Part shown: in pieces, positions 6,982 to 15,679 of the stretch | Layout: the number at the start of each line of letters is the position of its first letter | Numbering within the stretch: position 1 is the first letter of the stretch | From: Bacteroides sp. | GTDB lineage: Bacteria > Bacteroidota > Bacteroidia > Bacteroidales > Bacteroidaceae | Assembly: GCA_019412865.1 (NCBI GenBank) | Contig: DXOJ01000435.1 | Coordinates: 1 to 22,397 of the forward strand | Reading direction: 5' to 3' | DNA: 22,397 nucleotides | Position numbers and translations under genes: made by a program | Notes under the pieces: model-generated | What the model was told of the DNA's origin: nothing | Seen by the model: only the letters and a program-made list of their open reading frames with translations | The model's database searches: none

Positions 6982-7602
6982 ATGAAAACAATGCTATTAG
7001 CGGTAGGTACTCTGTGCCTCATGGCAGGTTGCTCGTCGAAAGTGAGTAGTTCTAAAGGAATTGTAAGTGATGCAACCATGAATACGGTAACGATTGTCAC
7101 CGATAAGAATGATACCCTTTCATTCAGTACGATGGATGCAAATAAAGAAGAAGTCAACGGTTTACTTCTGAATGATACGCTGGAAGTGTTTTATACAGGA
7201 AAATATACACCGGGGATGCCGGCTACCAAATTAGTTCAGTATCCGCAATCTCCGCTTGTAGGAGGTGACCGGGATGAACATGGCTGTATCGGCTCTGCCG
7301 GATACGTATGGTGTGAAGTGCAAAAAGACTGTATCCGCTTATTTGAGAAAGGGATTCGTACAGAAGCGGTGGATGGCAGCGGCACTTCAGCTTTCATTGT
7401 CTTTGGTCCCGATTCTACACAGCTGGAACTTTTCTTCTCCAATAATCAGCCCAATGAAATATTGGAAAGGCGTGGACTGCTTTCAGGAGGTTATGCATGG
7501 AACGTGGAAGACGATGATACGAAAAATGTACGCTTGATAGATGGCTTGTGGACAATCAGCCAAAGAGATAAATTAATTTATACCCAGAAAGCCGGAAGCT
7601 GA
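6982..7602 (+). CDS. Small lipoprotein of unknown function with a Cys/Trp motif
   Basis: The 206-residue product starts with a lipoprotein signal peptide (MKTMLLAVGTLCLMAGC, lipobox LMAGC with Cys17). It should be lipidated, and probably surface- or outer-membrane-anchored. Residues about 25-90 look like a small beta domain (VTIVTDKNDTLSFST, DTLEVFYTGKY). Next comes a compact motif with Cys102, Trp110, Cys111 and Cys117 (GCIGSAGYVWCEVQKDC), a pattern I have seen in envelope proteins but cannot name with certainty. The C-terminal part (about 137-200) is strand-rich with SGGYAWNVEDDD and could be a small envelope inhibitor-like barrel (MliC-like), which is weakly supported. The gene has its own -7 box, and ends convergently 31 bases from the LytTR regulator. 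Confidence 0.8.
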   Translation: MKTMLLAVGTLCLMAGCSSKVSSSKGIVSDATMNTVTIVTDKNDTLSFSTMDANKEEVNGLLLNDTLEVFYTGKYTPGMPATKLVQYPQSPLVGGDRDEHGCIGSAGYVWCEVQKDCIRLFEKGIRTEAVDGSGTSAFIVFGPDSTQLELFFSNNQPNEILERRGLLSGGYAWNVEDDDTKNVRLIDGLWTISQRDKLIYTQKAGS

Positions 7603-7633
7603 TTTAAAAAGTTCCGGTATTCTGTAGGCTTGT

Positions 7634-8341
7634 TTATAGCGTCATATTCCTGGCCGTCAATGTGGCATAGACATTTTCTGCATATTGTCTTCCTATGGGG
7701 ATTACAATCCGGCATCCGGTCAGGTTTATTTCCCGTTTAGAGAACCGTTCCACCTTATTAACCGGAATGATATAGGAGCGGTGCGTACGTAGAAAAGACT
7801 TTTCGGGTAACATCTCCTGAATACTTTTCAGACTTGTGCGCGATAATATATAGTTGCCGTTTATACGGAATATTTTCGTATAATTCTCCATTGCTTCGAT
7901 ATAAAGAATATCGGAGATAGGGATGGATATGTTATTGTATTCTTGTTTGATTATGATGTTTTCCGGTACTTTATGCTGGCGTGCTTCAATAAAGACAATC
8001 GCTTTCTCAACAGCTTTTTCAAATCGTTCATAAGCAAAGGGCTTATGCAGGAAATCCACGGCATCGAGGTCGAAGCCATCCAGTGCATACTGTGCATGGG
8101 CTGTCGTAAAAATAAGGCAACTTTCGGGAGGAAGCGCATGGGCAATATCCAGTCCGTTGGTACTGTTCATTTCAATATCCAGAAAGACCAGATCAGGTTT
8201 GCGCCGGGCTATTTCTCGCAGTCCGGTCAGCGGTTCGCTGAAAGTAGTAAGTTCCAGTCCTCCTTTTCGTTCGCAAAACTGGCTGATGATGAGCAATGCA
8301 ATCGGTTCATCGTCAATAGCGATACAAGTAAGCTTTTTCAT
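7634..8341 (-). CDS. LytTR-family response regulator
   Basis: The 235-residue protein has a receiver domain (about 1-120) with the acidic pair Asp10-Asp11, the phosphoacceptor Asp55 in LVFLDIEM, Thr79/Thr80 and Lys100 in FLHKP. A LytTR DNA-binding domain follows (about 135-233; LYIEAMENYTKI, FLRTHRSYIIPVNKV, IPIGRQYAENV). Phosphorylation by the adjacent kinase should promote dimeric binding to paired direct repeats. Its start overlaps the kinase stop (ATGA, 8338-8341). The pump operon lies divergently beyond the kinase, and two GTT-type half-sites at 9440-9471 with a 21-bp period are a plausible target. All key receiver residues are intact. The regulated genes are inferred from context. Confidence 0.95.
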   Translation of the reverse strand: MKKLTCIAIDDEPIALLIISQFCERKGGLELTTFSEPLTGLREIARRKPDLVFLDIEMNSTNGLDIAHALPPESCLIFTTAHAQYALDGFDLDAVDFLHKPFAYERFEKAVEKAIVFIEARQHKVPENIIIKQEYNNISIPISDILYIEAMENYTKIFRINGNYILSRTSLKSIQEMLPEKSFLRTHRSYIIPVNKVERFSKREINLTGCRIVIPIGRQYAENVYATLTARNMTL

Positions 8342-9345
8342 CGTAGTTGAATGTTAAGATAGGTTTTGAAACATCCGTTTTCTTCTTTTGTAATCAATGC
8401 AAAGCGGCTGGGATAAAGAAGCTCCAGTCGTTTACGGCAATTGTCTATTCCGATGGCATGAGGATTTTTGTGGTTCTTCTTCATAATCATATTCTCGGTT
8501 TCAAAGTTTAGCAGTCCCTCCTTTACAATGATACGAATAAGAATTGTACAGTCCGTGTCGGACGAAACACCGTATTTGAAACTGTTCTCGACAAAAGTAA
8601 TGAGAATCATCGGAGGAATCTGTATCTGTTCGTCATCCATCTCGGTTTCAAATACCACTTTCGTATGCTTGTTTAAACGCAAAGATTGCAGGTCAACGTA
8701 TTGGCGTATATATTCTACTTCATTGCTTATGGAAATCAGATCTGAAGTAGTCTGGGCATACATATATTTCAGAATATTGGAAAATTTGATAAAGGCGGAT
8801 TCTGTTTTGTCCGACTTCGTAAGTACCAGCCCGTAGAGGGCGTTCAATGTATTGAAAAGGAAGTGCGGATTGATTTGCGCCTTGTAGAGAGCCAGCTCCG
8901 CCTTGTTCTTTTCCGCTTCAATCTCCTGTTTGGAAAGAATTTGCCGGAAAAGTTCAAAGATCAGTTCAATGGAAAGGCTGAACCCCGTCACTACCAGAAA
9001 AAAGAACCACACAGTCTGCGCTCGCATGTGTTGCCGGGTTTTATGCATTATCGGATCTATATGGTTGGGTTCCGGTGGATATGGAAAGTGGGTTAGCAAC
9101 CATGTGATAAAGATAAGCGATAACATGAGCAATAAGATATGTCCGAACTTCCGTTGCATGAAAAGCATCGGTAGTTTCACTTTACGGTAGATGAAGTACA
9201 GACCGTAGAGATAGACAATCAGGGTCAGCATAAAGACTGTGTGGTGTACAATCCATTTGTCTACCGGCACTAACATGATGATGGGCGGCATGATTACCAG
9301 ACAGAAAAGCAAGTCGATGTAAACAGGTATATTAGTACGTTTCAT
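8338..9345 (-). CDS. LytS/YehU-type sensor histidine kinase
   Basis: The 335-residue protein has four hydrophobic segments in its first half (roughly 8-28, 33-53, 66-86 and 110-133), separated by short loops, with a His/Pro-rich loop at about 86-105. There is no large periplasmic domain, so sensing probably occurs within the membrane. The kinase core of the His_kinase (PF06580) type starts with the phosphoacceptor His161 in QINPHFLFNTLNALYGL, and an HATPase_c domain follows (PPMILITFVENSFKYG N-box, GIDNCRKRLELLY G-box). It pairs with the LytTR regulator through a 4-base overlap and has a -7 box at 9398-9405. The signal is unknown; a membrane-partitioning drug or bile-like compound would fit the downstream pump but is only a guess. 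Confidence 0.93.
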   Translation of the reverse strand: MKRTNIPVYIDLLFCLVIMPPIIMLVPVDKWIVHHTVFMLTLIVYLYGLYFIYRKVKLPMLFMQRKFGHILLLMLSLIFITWLLTHFPYPPEPNHIDPIMHKTRQHMRAQTVWFFFLVVTGFSLSIELIFELFRQILSKQEIEAEKNKAELALYKAQINPHFLFNTLNALYGLVLTKSDKTESAFIKFSNILKYMYAQTTSDLISISNEVEYIRQYVDLQSLRLNKHTKVVFETEMDDEQIQIPPMILITFVENSFKYGVSSDTDCTILIRIIVKEGLLNFETENMIMKKNHKNPHAIGIDNCRKRLELLYPSRFALITKEENGCFKTYLNIQLR

Positions 9346-9397
9346 ATTCTTCTCATTGCTCGTTTAACTCCCGGAAGTATATTTTCTCACTTCTTTG

Positions 9398-9405
9398 CAA
9401 AGATA
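9398..9405 (-). promoter_or_regulatory. -7 box TATCTTTG for the kinase/response-regulator operon
   Basis: TATCTTTG on the minus strand fits the -7 consensus, 52 bases before the kinase ATG. A TTGG at 9424-9427 (minus strand) lies 18 bases upstream and may serve as a poor -33 box. Confidence 0.55.
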
Positions 9406-9439
9406 AAAGATTGTTCTGAAACCCCAAGCATTCCCTTTT

Positions 9440-9471
9440 GCCGTTCGTCATCATATTCTTGCTGTTCGTCA
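9440..9471 (+). promoter_or_regulatory. Two direct repeats, likely LytTR regulator binding site
   Basis: GCCGTTCGTCA (9440-9450) and GCTGTTCGTCA (9461-9471) are direct repeats with a 21-bp period, and similarity continues into the following bases (TATTCTT and CATTCTT). Each holds the GTTNRT core of AgrA/LytTR half-sites, and the 21-bp spacing equals that of known LytTR targets (9-bp sites with 12-13-bp gaps). The repeats end 31 bases before a -7 box that has no -33 element, an activator position. Binding by the adjacent response regulator is an inference. Confidence 0.6.
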
Positions 9472-9502
9472 CTACATTCTTATTTTATTGTTTGATAATT
9501 CT

Positions 9503-9510
9503 TAGATTTG
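9503..9510 (+). promoter_or_regulatory. -7 box TAGATTTG for the RND efflux operon
   Basis: TAGATTTG matches TAnnTTTG, 65 bases before the first pump gene. No TTTG is present 19-21 bases upstream, which is typical of promoters that need an activator. Confidence 0.55.
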
Positions 9511-9575
9511 GTCAGTCGCGCTTTTTATGGAATAATGGGTTATAAATCATTAACAATCATTTAAATATAGCTACA

Positions 9576-10679
9576 ATGAAACAACTAATCATTTTTGCCT
9601 TGGTTTGTTTGCCTCTGCTATGTGCTTGTGGAGGTTCGCAACAGAAAGAGGCAGATGCCACGTACAAAACACTTACCGTAACACAGAGTGACCAGATTTT
9701 GAAATCCGATTATACAGCTACGCTACGAGGGCGGCAGTATGTTGAAATTCGTCCGCAGGTGAGTGGTATAATTACCCGGATATGTATCAATGAAGGAGAT
9801 CCCGTTCATAAAGGGCAGACACTTTTCATTATCGACCAGGTTCCTTATAAAGCAGCGTTGGAAACAGCAGTGGCTAATGTAAAAAGCGCGGAAGCCAAGC
9901 TTGCCACTGCTAAATTGACAGCGGATAGCAAAGCTGAACTTTACAAAGAACAGATTGTGTCCGAATTCGATCTGCAAACAGCCCGCAATGAACAAGCGGC
10001 GGCAGAAGCAGCATTGGCACAGGCTAAAGCACAGGAAGTGAATGCGCGTAATGACCTTTCTTATACTGAAGTAAAAAGCCCGGTGAACGGAGTCGCCAGC
10101 ATGATTCCTTATCGTGTAGGGGCGTTGGTGAACAGCAGTATCACCGAGCCGTTAGTCACTGTTTCGGACGATAGCGAAGTATATGCCTATTTCTCCATGA
10201 CGGAGAATCAAATACTCGACTTTGTGCAACAGTATGGTTCACTTAAAAAAGCGATAGAAAACATGGACGAAGTGGAACTGACTATGAGCAATGGAAAAAC
10301 TTATTCCCATGTCGGAAAGGTAGATGCTATCAGCGGTACGGTGGATGAAGGAACCGGTGCTGTTGGGCTGCGGGCTGTTTTTGTCAACCCCGACCAGTTC
10401 CTGCGTAACGGTGGAAGTGGTAAAGTCGTTGTTCCTACCATAAAGAAAGGAGGTATCATCATTCCGCAGGCAGCTACTTACGAATTGCAGAATCGTATAT
10501 TTGTATATAAAGTAGTCGACGGCAAAGCGAAATCAACCCCGGTAGAAGTGTTCCGGTTGAATAACGGTACTGAATACATCGTCGAAACAGGGCTTGCACC
10601 GGGTGATGTTATTATAGCCGAGGGTGCCGGACTGGTGCGTGAGGGAACAGTAATCAAGAGTGATCCGACTAAAGAATAA
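9576..10679 (+). CDS. RND efflux periplasmic adaptor (membrane-fusion lipoprotein)
   Basis: The 367-residue adaptor starts with a lipoprotein signal peptide whose Cys18 sits in LLCAC. It has the AcrA/MexA order: a lipoyl half (RGRQYVEIRPQVSGIITRICINEGDPVHKGQTLFIID, about 51-88), an alpha-helical hairpin rich in Ala/Lys/Gln (about 90-150), the second lipoyl half (YTEVKSPVNGVASMIPYRVGALV), then beta-barrel and membrane-proximal domains to the C-terminus. It should bridge the inner-membrane permease and outer-membrane channel in the periplasm. The gene opens a three-gene operon with a 9-base gap to the permease and none larger than 12 bases after that. It is presumably controlled by the divergently encoded LytTR system through the repeats upstream. 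Confidence 0.95.
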   Translation: MKQLIIFALVCLPLLCACGGSQQKEADATYKTLTVTQSDQILKSDYTATLRGRQYVEIRPQVSGIITRICINEGDPVHKGQTLFIIDQVPYKAALETAVANVKSAEAKLATAKLTADSKAELYKEQIVSEFDLQTARNEQAAAEAALAQAKAQEVNARNDLSYTEVKSPVNGVASMIPYRVGALVNSSITEPLVTVSDDSEVYAYFSMTENQILDFVQQYGSLKKAIENMDEVELTMSNGKTYSHVGKVDAISGTVDEGTGAVGLRAVFVNPDQFLRNGGSGKVVVPTIKKGGIIIPQAATYELQNRIFVYKVVDGKAKSTPVEVFRLNNGTEYIVETGLAPGDVIIAEGAGLVREGTVIKSDPTKE

Positions 10680-10688
10680 GATGCCGTT

Positions 10689-13600
10689 ATGAAAATCAGA
10701 ACATTTATAGACCGGCCTATTCTCGCAGGAGTAATTTCGGTCGTTTTTCTTATCATCGGATTGATAGGACTTTCGCAGCTTCCCGTTGAACAGTTTCCTG
10801 AAATTGCACCTCCTACCGTCAGCGTTTCCGCTACCTATACCGGTGCTAATGCGGAAACAGTACAGAAAAGTGTAGTCGTGCCATTGGAAGAAGCGCTCAA
10901 TGGAGTAGAGAATATGATGTACATGACCTCTTCCTCTACCAATAACGGTTCAGCGAGAATAACCATTTACTTCCGTCAGGGGACTGACCCCGATATGGCG
11001 ACAGTTAACGTGCAGAACCGTATTGCTACGGCACAAGGATTATTACCGGCAGAAGTCACCCGCAGCGGTATCACCGTCCGTAAGCGCCAGACAAGTAATA
11101 TCAAAGCATTGGCATTGTATAGCCCCGACAACACGTTCGATGAAAGCTTTCTGAATAACTATCTGAAAATCAATATCGAACCCCGTCTTTCACGTATTGC
11201 CGGTGTGGGTGAGGTGAATGTGATGGGAGCGGACTATTCGTTGCGTATCTGGCTCGATCCTGCCAAGATGGCTAAATATGGATTGGTTCCGTCCGACATC
11301 ACGACGGTACTTGACGAACAGAATCTGGAAGCCCCTACGGGAACGCTTGGCGCCGAATCGAAGAATACTTTTCAGTATGTATTGAAATATCGCGGACGTT
11401 ATGAAGAAGAAAAGGATTATGGCAATCTGGTAATCCGTTCGCAGGCAGGAGGCGAGGTGCTACGGCTGAAAGATGTGGCACGTATCGAATTGGGTGCCAA
11501 CTCTTATACATACATCGGTAAAGTGAACGGGCATCCCGGTTCCAACTGTATGATTGCGCAGACTTCCGGTTCGAACGCCAATGAGATTATTAAGGAAATA
11601 GATAAGGTGACAGAAGAGATTGCTCAAGGATTGCCTAAAGGAATGGAGCTGGTAGACCTGATGAGTTCGAAAGATTTTTTGGATGCATCCATTAAGAATG
11701 TGATCAAAACCTTGATTGAAGCCATTCTGTTAGTGGTACTTGTGGTTTACGTTTTCCTGCAAAATTTGCGGTCTACGTTTATTCCGGCCATTTCTATCAT
11801 CGTTTCCCTTGTGGGTACTTTTGCTTTTCTCTATGCCGCAGGTTTCAGTCTGAATATGTTGACGTTGTTTGCACTGGTGTTGGTTATCGGAACGGTGGTG
11901 GATGATGCTATTGTTGTGGTGGAGGCGGTGCAGGCAAAGTTCGATGAAGGATATAAATCGGCTTACCGGGCCACCATTGATGCCATGGGGGGCATTACCT
12001 CGGCACTGGTAACTACCACCTTTGTCTTCATGGCGGTATTTATTCCCGTATGTTTTATGGGAGGAACTACCGGAACGTTCTACACCCAGTTCGGACTGAC
12101 CATGGCTGTTGCCGTAGCAATATCTCTAATTAACGCGTTAACTTTAAGTCCCGCTCTCTGCGCACTGATAATGACACCGCACATGGAGGCTGCGAAAGGG
12201 GAGAAGTTGAGTTTCTCATCCCGTTTCCACATGGCATTTGATAGTGCTTTTCATCGGTTGGTACTGAAATACAAGAGTGGCGTATTTTTCATGTTGAAAC
12301 GTAAATGGCTGGCAGGAACATTGTTGTTAGTCGCTTGTGCGGGATTGTTCCTTCTGATGAAAACCACCAAGACCGGGTTGGTTCCTCAAGAGGATATGGG
12401 AACTATCTTTGTAGACGTGCGTACTTCACCCGGAAATAGTCTGGAAGAAACCAAGATTGTAATGGATGAAATAGATAAGCGTATCCATGACATACCGCAA
12501 ATCAGAATGTTCTCTAAAGTGACGGGTAACGGTATGATAAGCGGTCAGGGAGCATCAAACGGTATGTTTATCGTCCGTCTGAAACCATGGGATGAACGTA
12601 CGGAAAAGGAAGACGGTATCAATGCTGTTATTAACGAGATTTATCGGCGTACGGATGACATTTCTTCTGCACAGATTATGGCCTTTGCACAACCGATGAT
12701 TCCCGGGTATGGAGTAAGTAGTGGTTTTGAGATTTATATTCAGGACCAGAAAGGCGGTTCGGTAGAAGATTTGCTGAAATACACCCGTCAGATGATTGAC
12801 GCGTTGAATGCCCGGCCTGAAATCGGACGTGCCTCGACTTCGTTCGATACGAAATACCCTCAATACCTGGTAGAAGTGGATGCCGCCCTTTGCAAGCGGA
12901 ATGGAGTGTCGCCTTCGGATGTATTGAGCACTTTGTCCGGCTATATCGGTGGTAACTATGCATCCAATATGAACCGTTTCTCCAAACTTTACCGTGTAAT
13001 GGTGCAGGCTTCACCAGAATTCCGTTTGGATACCGAAGCATTGAATAATATGTTTGTCCGCAATTCCAACGGAGAGATGTCTCCTGTCAGTCAGTATCTT
13101 ACTTTGACACGAGTCTACGGTGCAGAGTCGCTGACGCGTTTCAATCTGTTCTCTGCCATCTCCGTCAATGGTGCTCCGGCAGATGGTTACAGTTCCGGAC
13201 AAGCTATTCAGGTGGTACGTGAAGTTGCGGAACAAGTGTTGCCGGCAGGTTATGGCTTTGAGTTCGGAGGTATGTCACGTGAAGAATCCTCCACAGGGAA
13301 TACCACCACACTGGTATTTATCATCTGTGTAGTCTTTATCTATCTTATTCTTTGTGCGCTCTACGAAAGTTTGTTCATTCCGATTGCGGTGATTCTTTCT
13401 GTACCATTCGGACTTGCCGGAAGTTTCCTTTTTGCCAAGATGTTCGGACTGGAGAATAATATATATTTACAGACAGGTTTGATTATGCTGATCGGCTTGT
13501 TGTCGAAGACAGCTATTCTGCTTACGGAATATGCTTCCGAACGCCGCCGTCAGGGAATGACGATCACACAGGCGGCTGTTTCGGCTGCGCAAGTCCGTCT

Positions 13601-13832
13601 GCGTCCAATCCTGATGACATCTCTTACGATGATATTCGGTATGTTACCGATGATGTTTGCATCGGGAGTAGGAGCGAACGGTAATATTTCCATCGGTGTA
13701 GGAACCGTAGGTGGAATGTTGATCGGTACGGTTGCCCTGTTGTTTATCGTACCTGTATTGTTTATCGTGTTCCAGTATCTTCAGGAAAAACTGATGCCGG
13801 CACGTAAACCGGCAGAGTTGGAGAATCTTTAA
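10689..13832 (+). CDS. RND multidrug efflux permease (HAE1/AcrB-like)
   Basis: The 1047-residue length matches AcrB (1049). The protein has an N-terminal helix after the conserved FIDRPILAGV start, two large periplasmic loops and twelve expected TM helices. Proton-relay residues are present: Asp405-Asp406 in TM4 (GTVVDDAIVVVEAV) and Lys940 in TM10 (GLLSKTAILLTEYA), the same number as in E. coli AcrB. The segment RLRPILMTSLTMIFGMLPM in TM11 carries the conserved Thr. It should export hydrophobic or amphiphilic compounds from the periplasm or inner membrane using the proton gradient. No frameshift or missing domain is visible. It works with the adaptor 9 bases upstream and the outer-membrane factor 12 bases downstream. 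The substrate range cannot be read from the sequence. Confidence 0.97.
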   Translation: MKIRTFIDRPILAGVISVVFLIIGLIGLSQLPVEQFPEIAPPTVSVSATYTGANAETVQKSVVVPLEEALNGVENMMYMTSSSTNNGSARITIYFRQGTDPDMATVNVQNRIATAQGLLPAEVTRSGITVRKRQTSNIKALALYSPDNTFDESFLNNYLKINIEPRLSRIAGVGEVNVMGADYSLRIWLDPAKMAKYGLVPSDITTVLDEQNLEAPTGTLGAESKNTFQYVLKYRGRYEEEKDYGNLVIRSQAGGEVLRLKDVARIELGANSYTYIGKVNGHPGSNCMIAQTSGSNANEIIKEIDKVTEEIAQGLPKGMELVDLMSSKDFLDASIKNVIKTLIEAILLVVLVVYVFLQNLRSTFIPAISIIVSLVGTFAFLYAAGFSLNMLTLFALVLVIGTVVDDAIVVVEAVQAKFDEGYKSAYRATIDAMGGITSALVTTTFVFMAVFIPVCFMGGTTGTFYTQFGLTMAVAVAISLINALTLSPALCALIMTPHMEAAKGEKLSFSSRFHMAFDSAFHRLVLKYKSGVFFMLKRKWLAGTLLLVACAGLFLLMKTTKTGLVPQEDMGTIFVDVRTSPGNSLEETKIVMDEIDKRIHDIPQIRMFSKVTGNGMISGQGASNGMFIVRLKPWDERTEKEDGINAVINEIYRRTDDISSAQIMAFAQPMIPGYGVSSGFEIYIQDQKGGSVEDLLKYTRQMIDALNARPEIGRASTSFDTKYPQYLVEVDAALCKRNGVSPSDVLSTLSGYIGGNYASNMNRFSKLYRVMVQASPEFRLDTEALNNMFVRNSNGEMSPVSQYLTLTRVYGAESLTRFNLFSAISVNGAPADGYSSGQAIQVVREVAEQVLPAGYGFEFGGMSREESSTGNTTTLVFIICVVFIYLILCALYESLFIPIAVILSVPFGLAGSFLFAKMFGLENNIYLQTGLIMLIGLLSKTAILLTEYASERRRQGMTITQAAVSAAQVRLRPILMTSLTMIFGMLPMMFASGVGANGNISIGVGTVGGMLIGTVALLFIVPVLFIVFQYLQEKLMPARKPAELENL

Positions 13833-13844
13833 TTGTTGAAGTGT

Positions 13845-15206
13845 ATGAAAAAGATAATAATATGTTTATTCCTGTCGGCCGGATTGAGCGGTTGTCATGT
13901 GTACCGGACTTATGAACGTCCGGACATGACGGTTACCGACAGTCTTTACCGGCAGCCGGTTGTTGCAGAGGATACCGCTTCCATTGCTTCCCTTTCATGG
14001 AAGGAACTATTTACCGACCCGCAACTGCAACAACTGATTGAAACGGGTATCGCGAATAATACCGATTTGAATATTGCCCGTTTGAAAGTGAAAGAAGCAG
14101 AAGCATTACTGCTTTCTTCCAAGTTGGCTTATCTGCCTTCTGTATCGCTCACTCCGCAAGGAACATTGAGCAGCGTGGATGGTTCGAAAACTTCCAAGAC
14201 CTATGATCTGGCAGCATCGGCAGACTGGGAACTGGATATTTTCGGAAAGTTGACCAATGCCAAACGAGGAGCCAAAGCCGCCCTCGAACAGAGTGAAGCC
14301 TATAGGCAAGCGGTACAGACGCAACTGGTAGCAACGATTGCCAATAGTTACTACACCTTATTGATGCTTGATAAGCAACTGGATATCACCCGTCGCACGG
14401 CTGAAACATGGGATGAGAACCTGCGTGCAATGAAAGCATTGAAAAGAGCCGGGCAAACTACGGAAATGGCTGTTGCCCAAACAGAAGCGAGCAAGCTATC
14501 GGTAGATGCTTCCGTGCTTTCTATTGAACAGCAAATCAGTGAAATGGAGAATTCTCTTTCCGTCCTGTTGGGTATGGCTCCGCAGCTGATAACACGTTCT
14601 ACGCTTGACAACCAGCGTTTCCCGGAATCCCTTTCAACCGGAGTGCCGTTGCAACTGTTGCACCGTCGTCCGGATATTCGTCAAAAGGAAGCTGAACTGG
14701 CTGGGGCTTTTTATGCAACGAATCAGGCACGTTCTGCTTTTTATCCCTCTATCACCTTGAGTGGTTCCGCAGGATGGACAAACTCGGCAGGTGGCGCTAT
14801 AACCAATCCCGGACAGTGGCTGCTTTCCGCTGTCGGCTCATTGGTTCAGCCACTTTTCAATCGCGGACAGAATATTGCTAATTTGAAAATAGCGAAAGCA
14901 CAGCAGGAAGAAGCGTTACTCACCTTCCGCCAAAGTTTGCTTGATGCAGGAACGGAAGTAAACGATGCGTTGGTGCAATGGCAGAAGTCTCAAGGCCGTT
15001 TGGCACTCTCCAAACAGCAGGTCACTTCGCTTCAGTCCGCAGTGCGTAGTTCCGAACTGTTGATGCGGCACAGTTCGCAAAACTACCTGGAAGTACTTAC
15101 TGCCCGTCAGACTCTTTTGCAGGCAGAATTATCCGTCGCTTCCAATCGTTTTGATGAAATACAGGGAGTTATTAATCTTTATCATGCATTGGGAGGAGGA
15201 TACTGA
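13845..15206 (+). CDS. Outer-membrane efflux channel lipoprotein (NodT/TolC family)
   Basis: The 453-residue product carries a lipoprotein signal (MKKIIICLFLSAGLSGC, LSGC box) and two repeated outer-membrane-efflux halves: a first with SWKELFTDPQLQQLIETGIANNTDLNIARLKVKEAEALL and a second with LLHRRPDIRQKEAELAGAFYATNQARSAFYPSITLSGSAGW. Three such chains should form the outer-membrane duct of the pump. I use the ATG at 13845 (signal peptide begins there); a TTG at 13833, directly after the permease stop, would add four residues and is less likely. It is the last gene of the operon; a strong hairpin follows about 100 bases downstream. Confidence 0.95.
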   Translation: MKKIIICLFLSAGLSGCHVYRTYERPDMTVTDSLYRQPVVAEDTASIASLSWKELFTDPQLQQLIETGIANNTDLNIARLKVKEAEALLLSSKLAYLPSVSLTPQGTLSSVDGSKTSKTYDLAASADWELDIFGKLTNAKRGAKAALEQSEAYRQAVQTQLVATIANSYYTLLMLDKQLDITRRTAETWDENLRAMKALKRAGQTTEMAVAQTEASKLSVDASVLSIEQQISEMENSLSVLLGMAPQLITRSTLDNQRFPESLSTGVPLQLLHRRPDIRQKEAELAGAFYATNQARSAFYPSITLSGSAGWTNSAGGAITNPGQWLLSAVGSLVQPLFNRGQNIANLKIAKAQQEEALLTFRQSLLDAGTEVNDALVQWQKSQGRLALSKQQVTSLQSAVRSSELLMRHSSQNYLEVLTARQTLLQAELSVASNRFDEIQGVINLYHALGGGY

Positions 15207-15679
15207 TTGTGTATAGTTATAGTGCCTGAATAGAGACATGCTGGCGGTATTGGGCGCTGCCGATACTGCTTCATATTTGAATGTATAGGGCGATGTAAGG
15301 GACATTTCTATCGTTCCACTTCTGTGGAATGATAGAAATATCGGTAGAAAGAGACAATAATGGAACCTTGATGTGTTAGCAGCATAATTTCTTTTGTTCG
15401 CAGATAATAACTGTATTAAAATAAGCAGTAAACAACTTGGTAGCAAGGGTCTTGAATGTATATACTTCCTTGATGTCGGCTTTTTTAAAGTTGGATACTT
15501 AATTCGATTTGTTTGATATAAATAGATACATTTTCCAGCGCATTCATTAAAGCAAAGAATACGAATCTTTTTGCTTATCCAAAAAAGTGATTGTTTGCAA
15601 CTTTTTCTATTTCTTTTGCAAATAACTATATTTGTAATAGCTTTTCAAACCTACGATGTTGTAAATAACCTAATCTATG
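15207..15679. other. 473-bp intergenic gap between the pump operon and the GH29 gene
   Basis: The pump operon (plus) and the PUL enzyme operon (minus) converge on this gap. It contains an imperfect stem at 15244-15269 (GCGGTATTGG paired with CCGATACTGC, with wobbles), a strong hairpin at 15304-15339 (separate entry), an AT-rich tail, and a lone plus-strand TATATTTG at 15627-15634 with no gene after it. I see no convincing coding sequence. Confidence 0.6.
15304..15339 (+). terminator. 16-bp hairpin downstream of the pump operon
   Basis: ATTTCTATCGTTCCAC (15304-15319) and GTGGAATGATAGAAAT (15324-15339) pair along 16 positions with one G-U wobble and a TTCT tetraloop. No U-run follows, so this may be a processing or mRNA-stabilising element, or the end of a small RNA, rather than an intrinsic terminator. 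Position about 100 bases after the outer-membrane channel stop suggests a 3'-end role. Confidence 0.4.

Noticed and set aside
7592..7617. CCGGAA / TTCCGG inverted repeat between the lipoprotein and LytTR genes
   Set aside because: A 6-bp stem with a 14-base loop and no U-tract is too weak to call a terminator.
8626..8637. CTGTTCGTCATC resembling the LytTR half-site
   Set aside because: It is a single copy inside the kinase coding sequence, with no partner 21 bp away and no promoter nearby.
15129..15446. 105-codon minus-strand open frame after the pump operon
   Set aside because: It overlaps the 3' end of the outer-membrane channel gene, spans the strong hairpin, and its translation shows no domain or signal peptide; it looks like a chance frame.
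15627..15634. Plus-strand TATATTTG as a promoter for a small RNA or gene
   Set aside because: No coding sequence follows on the plus strand, there is no -33 box, and the surrounding DNA is AT-rich, so chance is likely.
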